Positions 55,479 through 64,000 of a stretch of 64,000 nucleotides of DNA are shown here, piece by piece. A program made the position numbers and the translations under genes. The DNA lies in contig NC_005027.1 in NCBI RefSeq assembly GCF_000196115.1, forward strand, positions 744,001 to 808,000, read 5' to 3'. The DNA is from Rhodopirellula baltica SH 1. GTDB lineage: Bacteria; Planctomycetota; Planctomycetia; Pirellulales; Pirellulaceae. The notes below the pieces were generated by a model. It did no database searches, had not been told where the DNA came from, and was given only the letters and a program-made list of their open reading frames with translations. Positions within the stretch are counted from its first letter, which is position 1; the number at the start of each line of letters is the position of its first letter.

Positions 55479-55521
55479 AAAAAACGGCCGTCGCATGTTC
55501 CGAAGAACTCGCGACGACCGT
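55479..55521 (-). terminator. Terminator of the second secretin gene
   Basis: The arms acggccgtcgc (55484-55494) and gcgacgaccgt (55511-55521) pair with one mismatch around a 16-base loop. A run of six A at 55479-55484 gives a U-tract on the - strand. It lies 87 bases past the secretin stop. Confidence 0.7.
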
Positions 55522-55607
55522 TGATGTGTTGAAGGAAAAGAACCCAGTTCACCGACCTCGAAGGCGGAAGGACGCCTCCGAGCGACCGGTGCAGGGTTTC
55601 TTCGCGA

Positions 55608-58600
55608 TCAGCGTCCCGGATCGAATCCGGTTTGGGCGATCTCTTCTTCTTCTTGGATGATGATCCGTGGTGTGACCATCATCATCAAACTTCGCGACTC
55701 ACGACCGACCGCGGTGTTGCGGAACAATCGGCTGACATATGGGATCTTGCTGAGGAACGGCACGCCACGTTCGTTGCGGCCTTCGCTCATTCGTTTGATC
55801 CCACCAAGAAGAATCGTGCCGCCATCGGGAACACTCACGGTCGTGTTGACGGTGGTGAAGGCAAACGTCGGTTGTTGAACCGTCGTACCTTGCGTGACGC
55901 TTTCTTCTTCTTGCTCGTCTTCTTCATCGATCACGCCGTCACCGTTGGTGTCAACGTTGCGATTCGAAGTGTTGCGAGTCGTCGAGTTGCCTTGGAACGT
56001 GAACTCGTTCACTTCACCGATTTGGCTGAAGGTTGGAATCAACGTCAGGCGAACGAATCGTTTGTCTTCGCTGACAACACCTTGCACGTTCAGTCGTGTG
56101 CCTTCGTCAAGAACAACGATGACAGGCTGTTGTGCGACGGCGAAGTCACCGACGACGGGAACGATACTGGTCACGAAAGGACGCGAAGTCTGGTCTTGGA
56201 TCGAAGCGATCTGACCATCGAACAACGTTACCTTCGGAGCCTGCATTACGTTCGTACGACTGTCACCCTGAGCGGCCTGCAGGAAGAAGTACGCTTCGAT
56301 GTCACTGAGGATTGCGAATCCGAGCGTCGAAATCGCACCGGCGTCAGGAGCACCAAACGGCACCGTTGCACCACTGTTTTGGTCCAATCGAATGTCGAGG
56401 TCGGCTGTTGGAGTTCCGTCGCCGTCCAAACCGATCGTGATTTCCGGTCCGCTGTCGTCGCCTGGCAAACCAGGAGCGTTGTCATCGAACTGCAAGTCAA
56501 AGTCGATTCCGATTTGCTCAAAGAACGTGTCGGACAACGTGATGAAGCGAACTTCGATCGTGATTTGCAAGTTCTGCAAACGACGAAGTGATTCCAGTAG
56601 GTCGACGATTTGATCGTGAACGTCGCTCGTCGTGCTGACAACCAGCGACAAGTTTTGTGGGTACGGAGCCATCGTGCCGACGCCACCGAGTTGTTCCCAC
56701 GATTCAGGTTCAATCGTTGTTTGGATCAACTGCATCAGCTGGCTGAAGTCAGCCATCGACTGACCACCCAACCCGCCGAAGCTGCTGGGCGAACCCAAAC
56801 CGCCGGCCGAGCCATAGTTGCTGCCAGTGTTGTACTGACCCAGCATGTTGGGGCTCATTGATGCTGCGTTGTTGTTGCCGGCAAACCCGCCCAATCCCGA
56901 TGCCGAGACAGGCACGACTTGAACGTCGGTTTGTGGGTTGATCATTTGGTAGGCGTTACGCAACGCACCACGCAAACCATCATCGTAACCGGTGACAAAG
57001 TTTGGAATCGGTGTGACCAAGTCAGCGACGCGATAGGTGCGACGTTCGACCATCGTCCGGCGAGCATCTTTGCTGGTGATGTTCAGCACTTCGTTGCCGA
57101 TGACGTGAGTCAAGTCGAGATCGCCCAGAATGATGTTCAGAGCACTTCGCAACGAAATTCGACTCGAGATGTTCTGCGAGACCGGGGTCTCGCGGTTCAA
57201 GCGAATCGCGGCCAAGGCACGGTTGTCGATCACGATCGGCACGCCGGTCATGTTCGACAAATCATCCAGGACTTCTCCCAACGGACGATCGCGGTATTTG
57301 ACTTCGACTTCCGTTTCGAGTTTGCGTTTGATCTCTTGTTCGCGAGGCGACAAGTTCGATTCAGCACCTTGAGCCAAACGACGACGCGAGAGTTCTTCCC
57401 AAGAACGAATTTCTGGGAACTCAAACGGACGATCGGGGTTCTGTGGCACGGAGGCACGATCGATGGAGAGCATTTCGCGATTGAAGTTGTCCTCCTTGTC
57501 GGCACTGATTTCTTCATTCATTTGAAGACGAACGCCCATGCGGCTGCTACTAAACATGCTTTGGGCGATCGGCGAACCAGGCTTCAGCTCGCCAACTTGT
57601 TTCGCGATCACTTCGGCTTCGTGGAAGCGACGATCGTCCATCAAGTCGTTGAAGGTCTCGACCAGCGATGAGATTTCATCGTCGATGCGAGCTTCTTTGG
57701 CGGCTTCGGTTGCCATTTCGGAACGAACGGCTTCGTTGGCCAAATCTAATTGGATTTCAGCACGATGCTGTTCGACGTATGTCTTTTGATCCGACAAAGC
57801 TCGGTCGACCATGGCCGCCAGCGATGCTTTGGATGCTTCATCGATGCCGGCACCTTCGACACGACGACGAAGTCGTTCGAGATCGTCGACGGCGTCCATC
57901 GGAGCTTCGGTGCGTTTCTCGTTGGCCTTCGACAATTCCGTCGTGATCTCGCGATACAAGCGACGGGTTTGCTGTTGGGCTTCGAGGTCTGCTTTGTCCA
58001 TCGCCGACAGGGGTTGGCCTGCGGTTGGCGAAGGCAAACGAGACGGTTGCAACAAGGTCAACTTGTCTTGCAACGCACGGCGAGTTTGCGTGTCGAGCTC
58101 GGATTCGAACGTCCAAGCTTTCACGAATGCTTGGCGTGCCTCGGTCTTCTTTCCTTCTGACAAAAAGTCCATTCCTTCACGGAACAAACGGTCGCCTTCG
58201 GAATTGCCAAGCGGCATCGCTGCTTGGACCTGGGCAATGCCACCAGGCGTTGGGCTTGCGCCGCCGGCCTGTTGCACCATGAACGGAGCACCCGCAGCGG
58301 CGTTGCCACTGGTTTGCATGATCGGGTTGGCAGCTTGTTTGACCAATGCCTCCAAATCCACGCCAGTCCGACGTGCGGCGGCTTGGGTATCGAGAAGCAA
58401 TTGCCAAGGACGAGCGTCGCCGGGTTGGAATTCATGCTCTTTCAATCCAAAGGATTGCGCCTGTTTGGCGAACAAGTGAGCGTTTTTGACATCGCCTTTG
58501 TCGAGCGCGGCACGTCCTGCGGCAACCAATCGCAACGTTTCCGTGCGACGGATAGCCAACGGCAACGAAGCAGGCGTTTCTTTCGAAGTCGCTGTTGCTT

Positions 58601-58742
58601 TCGCGGACGAGTCGGTCGGTGGCAATGTGAATTGGGCCGATGCATTCGGGACTGCGACCACGGTCGATAGCAACGAAGCAATGGACAGCGACACCAGTGG
58701 TCGGGTGACCTTGTGTCGCCATTGAGTTTCCAGCGTCGACAT
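55608..58742 (-). CDS. Secretin with TPR-like N-terminal region and EF-hand-like insert
   Basis: The start ATG 58742 follows aaggaga with 5 bases spacing, so it is preferred over the longer open frame to 59093. The protein has 1044 residues. A signal peptide (LSIASLLSTVVAVPNASAQ) is followed by about 450 residues of helical, TPR-like sequence (RLFREGMDFLSEGKKTEARQAF, VETFNDLMDDRRFHEAEVIAKQ). An STN/N0-like domain (VKYRDRPLGEVLDDLSNMTGVPIVID) comes next, then a glycine- and serine-rich stretch. The secretin core ends in VPDGGTILLGGIKRM, RGVPFLSKIPYVSRLFRN and SLMMMVTPRIII. An acidic insert holds DTNGDGVIDEED. It would form an outer-membrane channel. Confidence 0.92.
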   Translation of the reverse strand: MSTLETQWRHKVTRPLVSLSIASLLSTVVAVPNASAQFTLPPTDSSAKATATSKETPASLPLAIRRTETLRLVAAGRAALDKGDVKNAHLFAKQAQSFGLKEHEFQPGDARPWQLLLDTQAAARRTGVDLEALVKQAANPIMQTSGNAAAGAPFMVQQAGGASPTPGGIAQVQAAMPLGNSEGDRLFREGMDFLSEGKKTEARQAFVKAWTFESELDTQTRRALQDKLTLLQPSRLPSPTAGQPLSAMDKADLEAQQQTRRLYREITTELSKANEKRTEAPMDAVDDLERLRRRVEGAGIDEASKASLAAMVDRALSDQKTYVEQHRAEIQLDLANEAVRSEMATEAAKEARIDDEISSLVETFNDLMDDRRFHEAEVIAKQVGELKPGSPIAQSMFSSSRMGVRLQMNEEISADKEDNFNREMLSIDRASVPQNPDRPFEFPEIRSWEELSRRRLAQGAESNLSPREQEIKRKLETEVEVKYRDRPLGEVLDDLSNMTGVPIVIDNRALAAIRLNRETPVSQNISSRISLRSALNIILGDLDLTHVIGNEVLNITSKDARRTMVERRTYRVADLVTPIPNFVTGYDDGLRGALRNAYQMINPQTDVQVVPVSASGLGGFAGNNNAASMSPNMLGQYNTGSNYGSAGGLGSPSSFGGLGGQSMADFSQLMQLIQTTIEPESWEQLGGVGTMAPYPQNLSLVVSTTSDVHDQIVDLLESLRRLQNLQITIEVRFITLSDTFFEQIGIDFDLQFDDNAPGLPGDDSGPEITIGLDGDGTPTADLDIRLDQNSGATVPFGAPDAGAISTLGFAILSDIEAYFFLQAAQGDSRTNVMQAPKVTLFDGQIASIQDQTSRPFVTSIVPVVGDFAVAQQPVIVVLDEGTRLNVQGVVSEDKRFVRLTLIPTFSQIGEVNEFTFQGNSTTRNTSNRNVDTNGDGVIDEEDEQEEESVTQGTTVQQPTFAFTTVNTTVSVPDGGTILLGGIKRMSEGRNERGVPFLSKIPYVSRLFRNTAVGRESRSLMMMVTPRIIIQEEEEIAQTGFDPGR

Positions 58743-59158
58743 CAACGTCTCCTTAGCAGAGGCCCCTTTTCCAGGAGCATTGGTCATCGCGGTCATCGAA
58801 TGACCCAATTCATCCTTGGTCTGTCCCTCAGGACATGACCGGTTCCGCCTTGGCGGATGATACGAGCGGTTCAACGCGACTCTCCTTCTTCGCGTGAGAC
58901 ATGAAATCCATAAAGTGCAGGAAAGCTCTCGCCCAGACTCACCATGGGTGGACTGGTTGTCGGCCGTGAACACCGGAGTGTTCCGCGTTTCGAACTGGTC
59001 TCCTCGGTAGAATCCCATCGTCGTGACGGAATAAACCCAATGAGTCAGCACGAAAACCTTCCTAGCGAGGTTGGCAATACGAATTGCGGACAACCAGTGT
59101 CAACACGGCTTTGAGTGAACAAATCGAATTTTTGTCAACCTGAAAACGCGATCCTCGC
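58743..59158. other. Divergent intergenic region between secretin and DNA ligase
   Basis: These 416 bases have an open frame leftward, but the strong ribosome-binding site for the secretin lies at its very start, so most of it is noncoding. It must hold the promoters for both divergent genes. No specific promoter was placed. Confidence 0.45.
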
Positions 59159-60853
59159 ATGAAACTCTTTGCCGAACTCTTCCAACGCCTGGATCAGACG
59201 ACGAAGACCAATGAAAAGGTCGCCGCGATCGCCCAGTACATGTCCGCCGCATCCCCCGAAGATGCCGCTTGGGCCATCGCTTCGCTGAGCGGTCGACGCG
59301 TAAAACGCTTGGTTTCCACAGGTTTATTGCGGCGATTGGCGGCTGAGTCGGCCGAGATTCCCGACTGGTTGTTCGAGGAGTCCTACGATTCGGTGGGGGA
59401 TCTGGCCGAAACGATCTCGTTGCTGGTCCCAGCAGGAAACTCGCCGGATGCGGATTTCCGCAGTTTGTCAGATTGGATGCAAAATGACGTGCTGCCACTG
59501 GCTCGCATGGACGAATCCGAGCAATCTGATGCGGTGCGGAGGATGTGGGCCCAAACGGAGGGCACCTCGCGATTGATTTTGATGAAATTGATCACCGGAT
59601 CGTTTCGCGTCGGTGTCAGTTCGCGATTGGTGGCCCGCGGAATCGCCGAGTCCAACGGATTGCCCGCCGACGTGATCGCTCACCGATTGATGGGCGATTG
59701 GGATCCAACGCCTGACTTCATCGAGCGGCTGCATTCGACGGACTTGAACGACGCGACTCACAGCCGGCCGTATCCGTTTTGTCTGGCTCACGCATTGGCG
59801 GACGATGCCAACGCGGAAGGCGACGGGCCCGATTGGCAAACGCTTGGCGACCCTTCGGAGTATCAAGCTGAATGGAAATGGGACGGCATCCGAGGCCAGG
59901 TGATCCGGCGTGCCGGGCGAACTTACATCTGGTCTCGCGGAGAAGATCTGATGGTCAATCGCTGGCCCGAAATTGAACGTGCGGCGGAGTTCTTGCCGGA
60001 CGGCACAGTGATCGATGGTGAGATCTTGGCCAGTCGTCATGTCTCGCCGGCTTTGGACGATTCCAAACAGGCAATCGAGGTGCTTCCGTTTGCCCAGTTG
60101 CAACGCCGGATCGGACGCAAAACGGTTGGCAAAAAGTTGCTGACGGAGGTGCCCGTGATGTTCCACGCTTTTGATTGTTTGGAACTGGATGGCAACGACT
60201 TGAGAGCGAAACCCTTGGGCGACCGGCGTGACGCGTTGCTCAAGATGCTGAGCATCCATCAACCGCCCAGTGTCGTTTGGAATGAGCCGTTGTCTTTTGA
60301 TTCTTGGGATGACCTCGCGGCGATTCGATCGACGAGTCGTCATGCTTTGGCCGAAGGGGTGATGATCAAACGTTTGGATGCACCTTACAGCGTCGGACGT
60401 GTTCGCGGTGTTTGGTGGAAATGGAAGCTCGCTCCGCACACCGTGGATGCTGTTTTGATCTATGCGCAACGAGGGCATGGCAAGCGAGCCAGTCTGTACA
60501 CGGACTACACGTTTGCGGTTTGGGACGAAGACAAATTGGTTCCGTTCGCGAAAGCCTACAGCGGTTTGACCGACGCCGAGATTCGCAAGGTCGACCGATT
60601 TGTGCGTGACAACACCTCCGAACGTTTCGGACCGGTTCGAAGTGTCAAACCCGAGCTGGTGATGGAGCTGGCGTTTGAAGGATTGCAACGAAGCACACGA
60701 CACAAGTCTGGCATCGCGACCAGATTCCCACGCATTGTTCGCTGGCGAACGGACAAGCAACCCGCCGACGCCGATCGATTGGCTGATTTGATCGCGATGT
60801 TGCCGGAGGAGGAGTCCAAAGTGATCGCAAGTGGTTCAGAGGAAGTGCCTTGA
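59159..60853 (+). CDS. ATP-dependent DNA ligase
   Basis: This 564-residue protein has the DNA-binding domain typical of LigB-like/archaeal-type ligases (residues about 1-210), the adenylation motif I EWKWDGIRGQ with Lys240, VIDGEIL (motif III), FHAFDCLELDG (IIIa), AEGVMIKR (IV) and WWKWKLAP (V). The OB-fold domain follows, ending in ELAFEGLQRSTRHKSGIATRFPRI. It seals nicks using ATP. Bacteria already have NAD-dependent LigA, so this is a repair accessory. It belongs to the set of genes in which a ligase, a DEXH helicase and an exonuclease occur together; the helicase begins 1.5 kb downstream. Confidence 0.94.
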   Translation: MKLFAELFQRLDQTTKTNEKVAAIAQYMSAASPEDAAWAIASLSGRRVKRLVSTGLLRRLAAESAEIPDWLFEESYDSVGDLAETISLLVPAGNSPDADFRSLSDWMQNDVLPLARMDESEQSDAVRRMWAQTEGTSRLILMKLITGSFRVGVSSRLVARGIAESNGLPADVIAHRLMGDWDPTPDFIERLHSTDLNDATHSRPYPFCLAHALADDANAEGDGPDWQTLGDPSEYQAEWKWDGIRGQVIRRAGRTYIWSRGEDLMVNRWPEIERAAEFLPDGTVIDGEILASRHVSPALDDSKQAIEVLPFAQLQRRIGRKTVGKKLLTEVPVMFHAFDCLELDGNDLRAKPLGDRRDALLKMLSIHQPPSVVWNEPLSFDSWDDLAAIRSTSRHALAEGVMIKRLDAPYSVGRVRGVWWKWKLAPHTVDAVLIYAQRGHGKRASLYTDYTFAVWDEDKLVPFAKAYSGLTDAEIRKVDRFVRDNTSERFGPVRSVKPELVMELAFEGLQRSTRHKSGIATRFPRIVRWRTDKQPADADRLADLIAMLPEEESKVIASGSEEVP

Positions 60854-60870
60854 GCGTCATTGTTGATTGT

Positions 60871-61118
60871 TGCCGGAACTCCACTTCGTTTCGGTCCGGC
60901 CTACGTTGGTCGAGCGGTTTTGGAAACGAAGTAGGCCGTACCAAGGACCGAAGGGACGCAGTTACGGCAGCTGCGCAACGTCGTCAACGCTGAAGCGAGT
61001 GCGTCGCTGAGCACCCAATCTGCCGGAACTCCACTTTGTTTCGGTCCGGCCTACTTTGGTTGAGCGGTTTTGGAAACGAAGTAGGCCGTACCAAGGACCG
61101 AAGGGACGCAGTTACGGC
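60871..61118. repeat. Tandem pair of 98-bp imperfect palindromic repeats
   Basis: Copy one (60871-60968) and copy two (61021-61118) differ at only about three positions and are separated by 52 bases. Each starts tgccggaactccactt, has cggcctac and gtaggccg as internal inverted arms, and ends ccaaggaccgaagggacgcagttacggc. The two halves of each copy are partly complementary, so each can form a long hairpin. Copy two runs into the 3' end of the leftward isomerase gene and supplies its TAA stop and last codon or two. Confidence 0.85.
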
Positions 61119-62164
61119 TGCACGACTTTACCCAGCATGCGATCAAGTGAATCCGACGTTTGATAGATCAACGCTTCGGGGAAGTGCGCGTACGGGTGGA
61201 AATACTCAAACGTGAGGTAACCGTCGTAGCCGATGGCATTGAAAGCTTCCAAGACGGCGGGCCAATTCGTGGTCCCGTCGAGAAGTGGGCGGAACGCCTC
61301 GAGCGAATGATCCGATCCCTTCTTGGTGTATTCCTTCAAATGCACATTTTGAATGCGGTCACCCAAGATCGGAATCCAGTGCTCAGGGAATTGGTATTCC
61401 ATGATGTTGCCCGTGTCGAAATGCACTCGCACGTGTTCGCTCTGAAAGCTGTCCACGAAGTCGGCCATCTCCATCGGCGACATCAGGAAGCCATTGAAGA
61501 AGATGTTCTCCATGTTCAGTTTGACGTTCAACTTCTCGGCTTGAGGCAGCAACTTTCCGATCGCTTCGCGGGCTCTTCGGTCGCAAACATCGTTGGGAGT
61601 CGGATCGTGGTCTTCACGCCATGGCATGTGAACGGCACCTGGCACGACCAGCAAGTTCTCCGTTCCCAGGTCATGAGCGGCTTGTGTCATCTTGCCCGCC
61701 AATTCCATTCCGCGAGCACGCTCGGCGGGATCGTTGCTGGTCAGCGGGTAAGGCCAAAACAGAAACGAACACACGCCACTGATTGCGATGCCGATTTCGT
61801 CGGCCATCTTGCGAATCTCGGTGAACTCTTTGGTGCCCGATTTGGGGGACAAATCACTGTCGAGGTCATAGTTCAACTCGATCCCGTCGAATCCTGCGTC
61901 CTTGGCCAGTTGCAAGCATTCTTTCAGCGACATTTTGTCGGGGTAGGGGAACGCCCAAAGATTGATCGACTTTTTAAATTTGTATTTCGGTTGCGTTTGA
62001 TTGGCCGAAGCTGCGGTGGCAACCTTGGCGGCTTGTGAGGACCCCGCAGCAATCGCGGCTCCGCCAAACGCGGCGTAGCTCAACCACTGACGGCGATCGA
62101 CGGGCGATTTGGCGGCGGATGTTTGAGGGGAGGTCTGTGGGTGAGACTTCGGGTGGGATTTCAC
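61112..62164 (-). CDS. Tat-exported TIM-barrel sugar isomerase/epimerase
   Basis: The start is taken as GTG 62164, because aaggag stands 8 bases upstream; an open frame extends to 62326 but lacks features. The 350-residue protein opens with a Tat-type leader (DRRQWLSYAAFGGAAIAAGSSQA). The xylose-isomerase-like TIM barrel follows: FDGIELNYDLDSD, ISGVCSFLFWPYPL, LLVVPGAVHMPWRED, LNMENIFFNGF, VRVHFDTGNIMEY, NVHLKEYTKKG and GYLTFEYF. Relatives isomerise or epimerise sugars, or act as hydroxypyruvate isomerases. Its stop codon lies inside a repeat copy. It interrupts the ligase-helicase pair, on the opposite strand. Confidence 0.9.
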   Translation of the reverse strand: MKSHPKSHPQTSPQTSAAKSPVDRRQWLSYAAFGGAAIAAGSSQAAKVATAASANQTQPKYKFKKSINLWAFPYPDKMSLKECLQLAKDAGFDGIELNYDLDSDLSPKSGTKEFTEIRKMADEIGIAISGVCSFLFWPYPLTSNDPAERARGMELAGKMTQAAHDLGTENLLVVPGAVHMPWREDHDPTPNDVCDRRAREAIGKLLPQAEKLNVKLNMENIFFNGFLMSPMEMADFVDSFQSEHVRVHFDTGNIMEYQFPEHWIPILGDRIQNVHLKEYTKKGSDHSLEAFRPLLDGTTNWPAVLEAFNAIGYDGYLTFEYFHPYAHFPEALIYQTSDSLDRMLGKVVQP

Positions 62165-62375
62165 GAGGTGGGCTCCTTGGTCAACATGGAGGACGACAAC
62201 ATTGGGAGAACTTGGAAGGTGGAACCAGCCTAACCGAACCGCGTCCAACCGTTGTGGATGAGGGCGGAAATCGTTCTGTCCACACGTCATGACTGAGCTG
62301 GCTTCACGGTTGACCCCGCTCAACACTGAACTTTGCCGCGACAGCGTTTCAGCTTCTTTTCACCTCGCACGCTCC

Positions 62376-64000
62376 ATGCCCGCATCCGCTTCCAAGACCG
62401 AACGAATCCAGCCCAGGGCTTTGGTGGATCGGTTCTTTGAAGTTCGCGACTCCAAGCCGTTCTTGTTTCAACGTTCCACTTGGAAGACTTATCTCGACGG
62501 CAAAAGCGGGCTGGTCCATTCGGCGACGGGAACGGGCAAGACGCTCGCCGTTTGGATGGGGCCTTTGTTGCAGTGGATGAAAGCCAACAAGGATCCTGGC
62601 AAGTGGAACCCGAAGCGTCCGCCCGGTTTGCAAGTTTTGTGGGTGACTCCGCTAAAAGCCCTCGCGGGTGACACGACCGCGGCGATGCAGGCGGCGATTG
62701 ATGAAATGAATTTGCCTTGGGATTTGCAGGGGCGAACCGGCGACACAAAGGCCAGTTTGAAGGCCCGACAAATGAAGCGGCTGCCGACCGCGATGGTGAC
62801 GACGCCCGAAAGTCTGACGTTGATGCTGACCCACGAGCGATTGCAACCGCAGTTGTCAGAGCTGAAGGCGGTCATCGTCGATGAATGGCATGAGTTGCTG
62901 GGGACCAAACGAGGCGTGCAGACCGAGTTGGCTCTCGCTCGACTTCGACGTCTTTCGCCGACGTTACAAACTTGGGGCGTGTCCGCGACGCTCGGCAATT
63001 TGGACGAAGCTTTGGAATCTTTGGTGGGGCCAGCCAACACCGATGATGCGGTCATCATTCACGGTAAAAGCAAGAAGAAAACCAAGCTCTACTCGATTCT
63101 GCCGCCGGTCATCGAACGATTTCCTTGGTCCGGCCACATCGGCACACGAATGATTCCAGAGGTGGCCAAAGAGGTCGAGCAGGCCAGTTCCTCACTCATC
63201 TTCGCCAACACTCGGTCTCAAACCGAAATTTGGTATCAAAAACTGCTGGCTCATCGACCCGATTGGGCCGGCCAAATTGCGCTTCATCATGGATCGCTCG
63301 ACACCAGCGTGCGGCAATGGGTGGAGAACGGGTTGCGAGAGGGCAGTTTGAAAACGGTGGTCTGCACCAGCAGTTTGGATTTGGGGGTCGACTTCACCGC
63401 CGTCGACCTTGTCATCCAAATCGGTAGTCCCAAGGGAGCGGCACGGTTGCTGCAACGAGCCGGTCGCAGTGGCCATCAACCCGGCGCGATCAGTCGGCTT
63501 GCTTTTGTACCGACCAATGCGTTCGAGCTGATCGAGCTGGCGGCGGCACAAGATTCCATTCGCGATGGAAAGCTCGAGTCACGTCCGTTGATCAAATCCC
63601 CGATGGACGTTTTGACTCAGCACTTGGTCACCATCGCGATCGGCGGCGGGTTTGAATCGAGTGAACTGCTCGCCGAAGTGCGACAAACGCGTGCCTTTGA
63701 ATCGCTGTCTGAACAGCAATGGCAATTCGCGATCGACTTTGTCGTCCGCGGAGGCAGCACGCTGGATGCCTATCCAGAATTCAAACGTGTCGAACTGGTC
63801 GACGGTCGCTACGTGGTGACTCAGAAACGAGTGATGTCCAACCACCGAATGAACATCGGAACAATTGTCTCGGACGCTTCGATGCGAGTGAAGTTTCTAA
63901 AAGGCGGAACGCTGGGCACGGTCGAAGAATCGTTTCTTTCAAAAGTCAGCATCGGCGACAAGTTTTTGTTTGCCGGTCGGTTGGTCGAGTTGGTGCGGAT
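62376..64000 (+). CDS. Ligase-associated DEXH-box helicase, Lhr-like (3' end outside window)
   Basis: From ATG 62376 the frame is open for 541 codons to the window end. Helicase motifs appear in order: Walker A HSATGTGKT (near residue 49), VLWVTPLKAL (Ia), TTPESLTLML (Ib), VDEWHELLG (DEXH box, near residue 168), WGVSATLGN (III), IFANTRSQTEIW (IV), CTSSLDLGVDF (V) and LLQRAGRSGHQPGA (VI). The D-E-W-H form is the one seen in ligase-associated helicases. These enzymes are proposed to act with the neighbouring ATP-dependent ligase in DNA repair. The C-terminal part lies beyond the window. Confidence 0.95.
   Translation, partial: MPASASKTERIQPRALVDRFFEVRDSKPFLFQRSTWKTYLDGKSGLVHSATGTGKTLAVWMGPLLQWMKANKDPGKWNPKRPPGLQVLWVTPLKALAGDTTAAMQAAIDEMNLPWDLQGRTGDTKASLKARQMKRLPTAMVTTPESLTLMLTHERLQPQLSELKAVIVDEWHELLGTKRGVQTELALARLRRLSPTLQTWGVSATLGNLDEALESLVGPANTDDAVIIHGKSKKKTKLYSILPPVIERFPWSGHIGTRMIPEVAKEVEQASSSLIFANTRSQTEIWYQKLLAHRPDWAGQIALHHGSLDTSVRQWVENGLREGSLKTVVCTSSLDLGVDFTAVDLVIQIGSPKGAARLLQRAGRSGHQPGAISRLAFVPTNAFELIELAAAQDSIRDGKLESRPLIKSPMDVLTQHLVTIAIGGGFESSELLAEVRQTRAFESLSEQQWQFAIDFVVRGGSTLDAYPEFKRVELVDGRYVVTQKRVMSNHRMNIGTIVSDASMRVKFLKGGTLGTVEESFLSKVSIGDKFLFAGRLVELVR

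Noticed and set aside
59468..60760. Open frame of 430 residues on the - strand opposite the DNA ligase
   Set aside because: All ligase motifs are on the + strand and the reverse product has no recognisable family.
1..64000. CRISPR arrays, rRNA genes, prophage or insertion sequences
   Set aside because: No regularly spaced repeats, rRNA segments, transposase or phage structural genes were recognised.

Overview
The window looks like chromosomal DNA of a marine planctomycete, probably Rhodopirellula or a close relative. This is inferred from gene content: many formylglycine sulfatases, a DUF1559 pseudopilin paired with a small lipoprotein, a planctomycete-type cytochrome leader, Tat-exported sugar oxidoreductases and isomerases, a Hanks-type kinase, two DUF58 proteins with a MoxR ATPase, and very large secretins. 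No rRNA, CRISPR array, phage module or transposase was found. One tRNA gene is present, tRNA-Leu(CAG).

Bases 1-14943 (+ strand) hold a polysaccharide-degradation locus. It has a sulfatase cut by the window edge, then a 1185-residue esterase, a beta-helix protein and a beta-propeller glycosidase-like protein, the last three joined by 4-base ATGA overlaps. After a repeat-rich gap come two more exported sulfatases and a membrane-anchored von Willebrand A protein overlapping the last sulfatase stop. Together these read as a set for de-sulfating, de-esterifying and cutting a sulfated algal glycan. A sugar-acid dehydratase (14954-16687, -) follows.

Bases 16800-29400 are mostly housekeeping and signalling: a MOSC protein, a histidine kinase-like protein, PolX, an ABM-fold protein, a cyclic-nucleotide-domain/thioredoxin-reductase-like fusion that lacks its redox cysteines, a truncated cytochrome leader, DUF58 and MoxR, a response regulator with a coupled membrane protein, MiaA and a GNAT acetyltransferase. 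Bases 28900-32900 (-) carry a second DUF58 module: an ABC ATPase overlapping DUF58, then an alpha-helical repeat protein overlapping a one-TM protein.

Bases 33500-46100 carry the DUF1559 protein and its lipoprotein, a DUF218 membrane protein, an SGNH hydrolase, a radical SAM protein coupled to a membrane protein, a Ser/Thr kinase overlapping a DUF4432 sugar epimerase, a divergent cupin protein and a fold-III PLP enzyme. The tRNA and its terminator follow. Then come a 1265-residue secretin, a lipoprotein, a Tat-exported Gfo/Idh/MocA oxidoreductase, a histidine-phosphatase homologue without its catalytic histidines overlapping ribulose-phosphate epimerase, and a second secretin with an EF-hand-like loop. 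The right end holds an ATP-dependent DNA ligase and the start of a ligase-associated DEXH helicase, separated by a Tat-exported TIM-barrel isomerase and a tandem 98-bp repeat. Start codons were chosen by hand from Shine-Dalgarno-like sequences, signal peptides and overlaps. All family names rest on motif recognition, not database searches.
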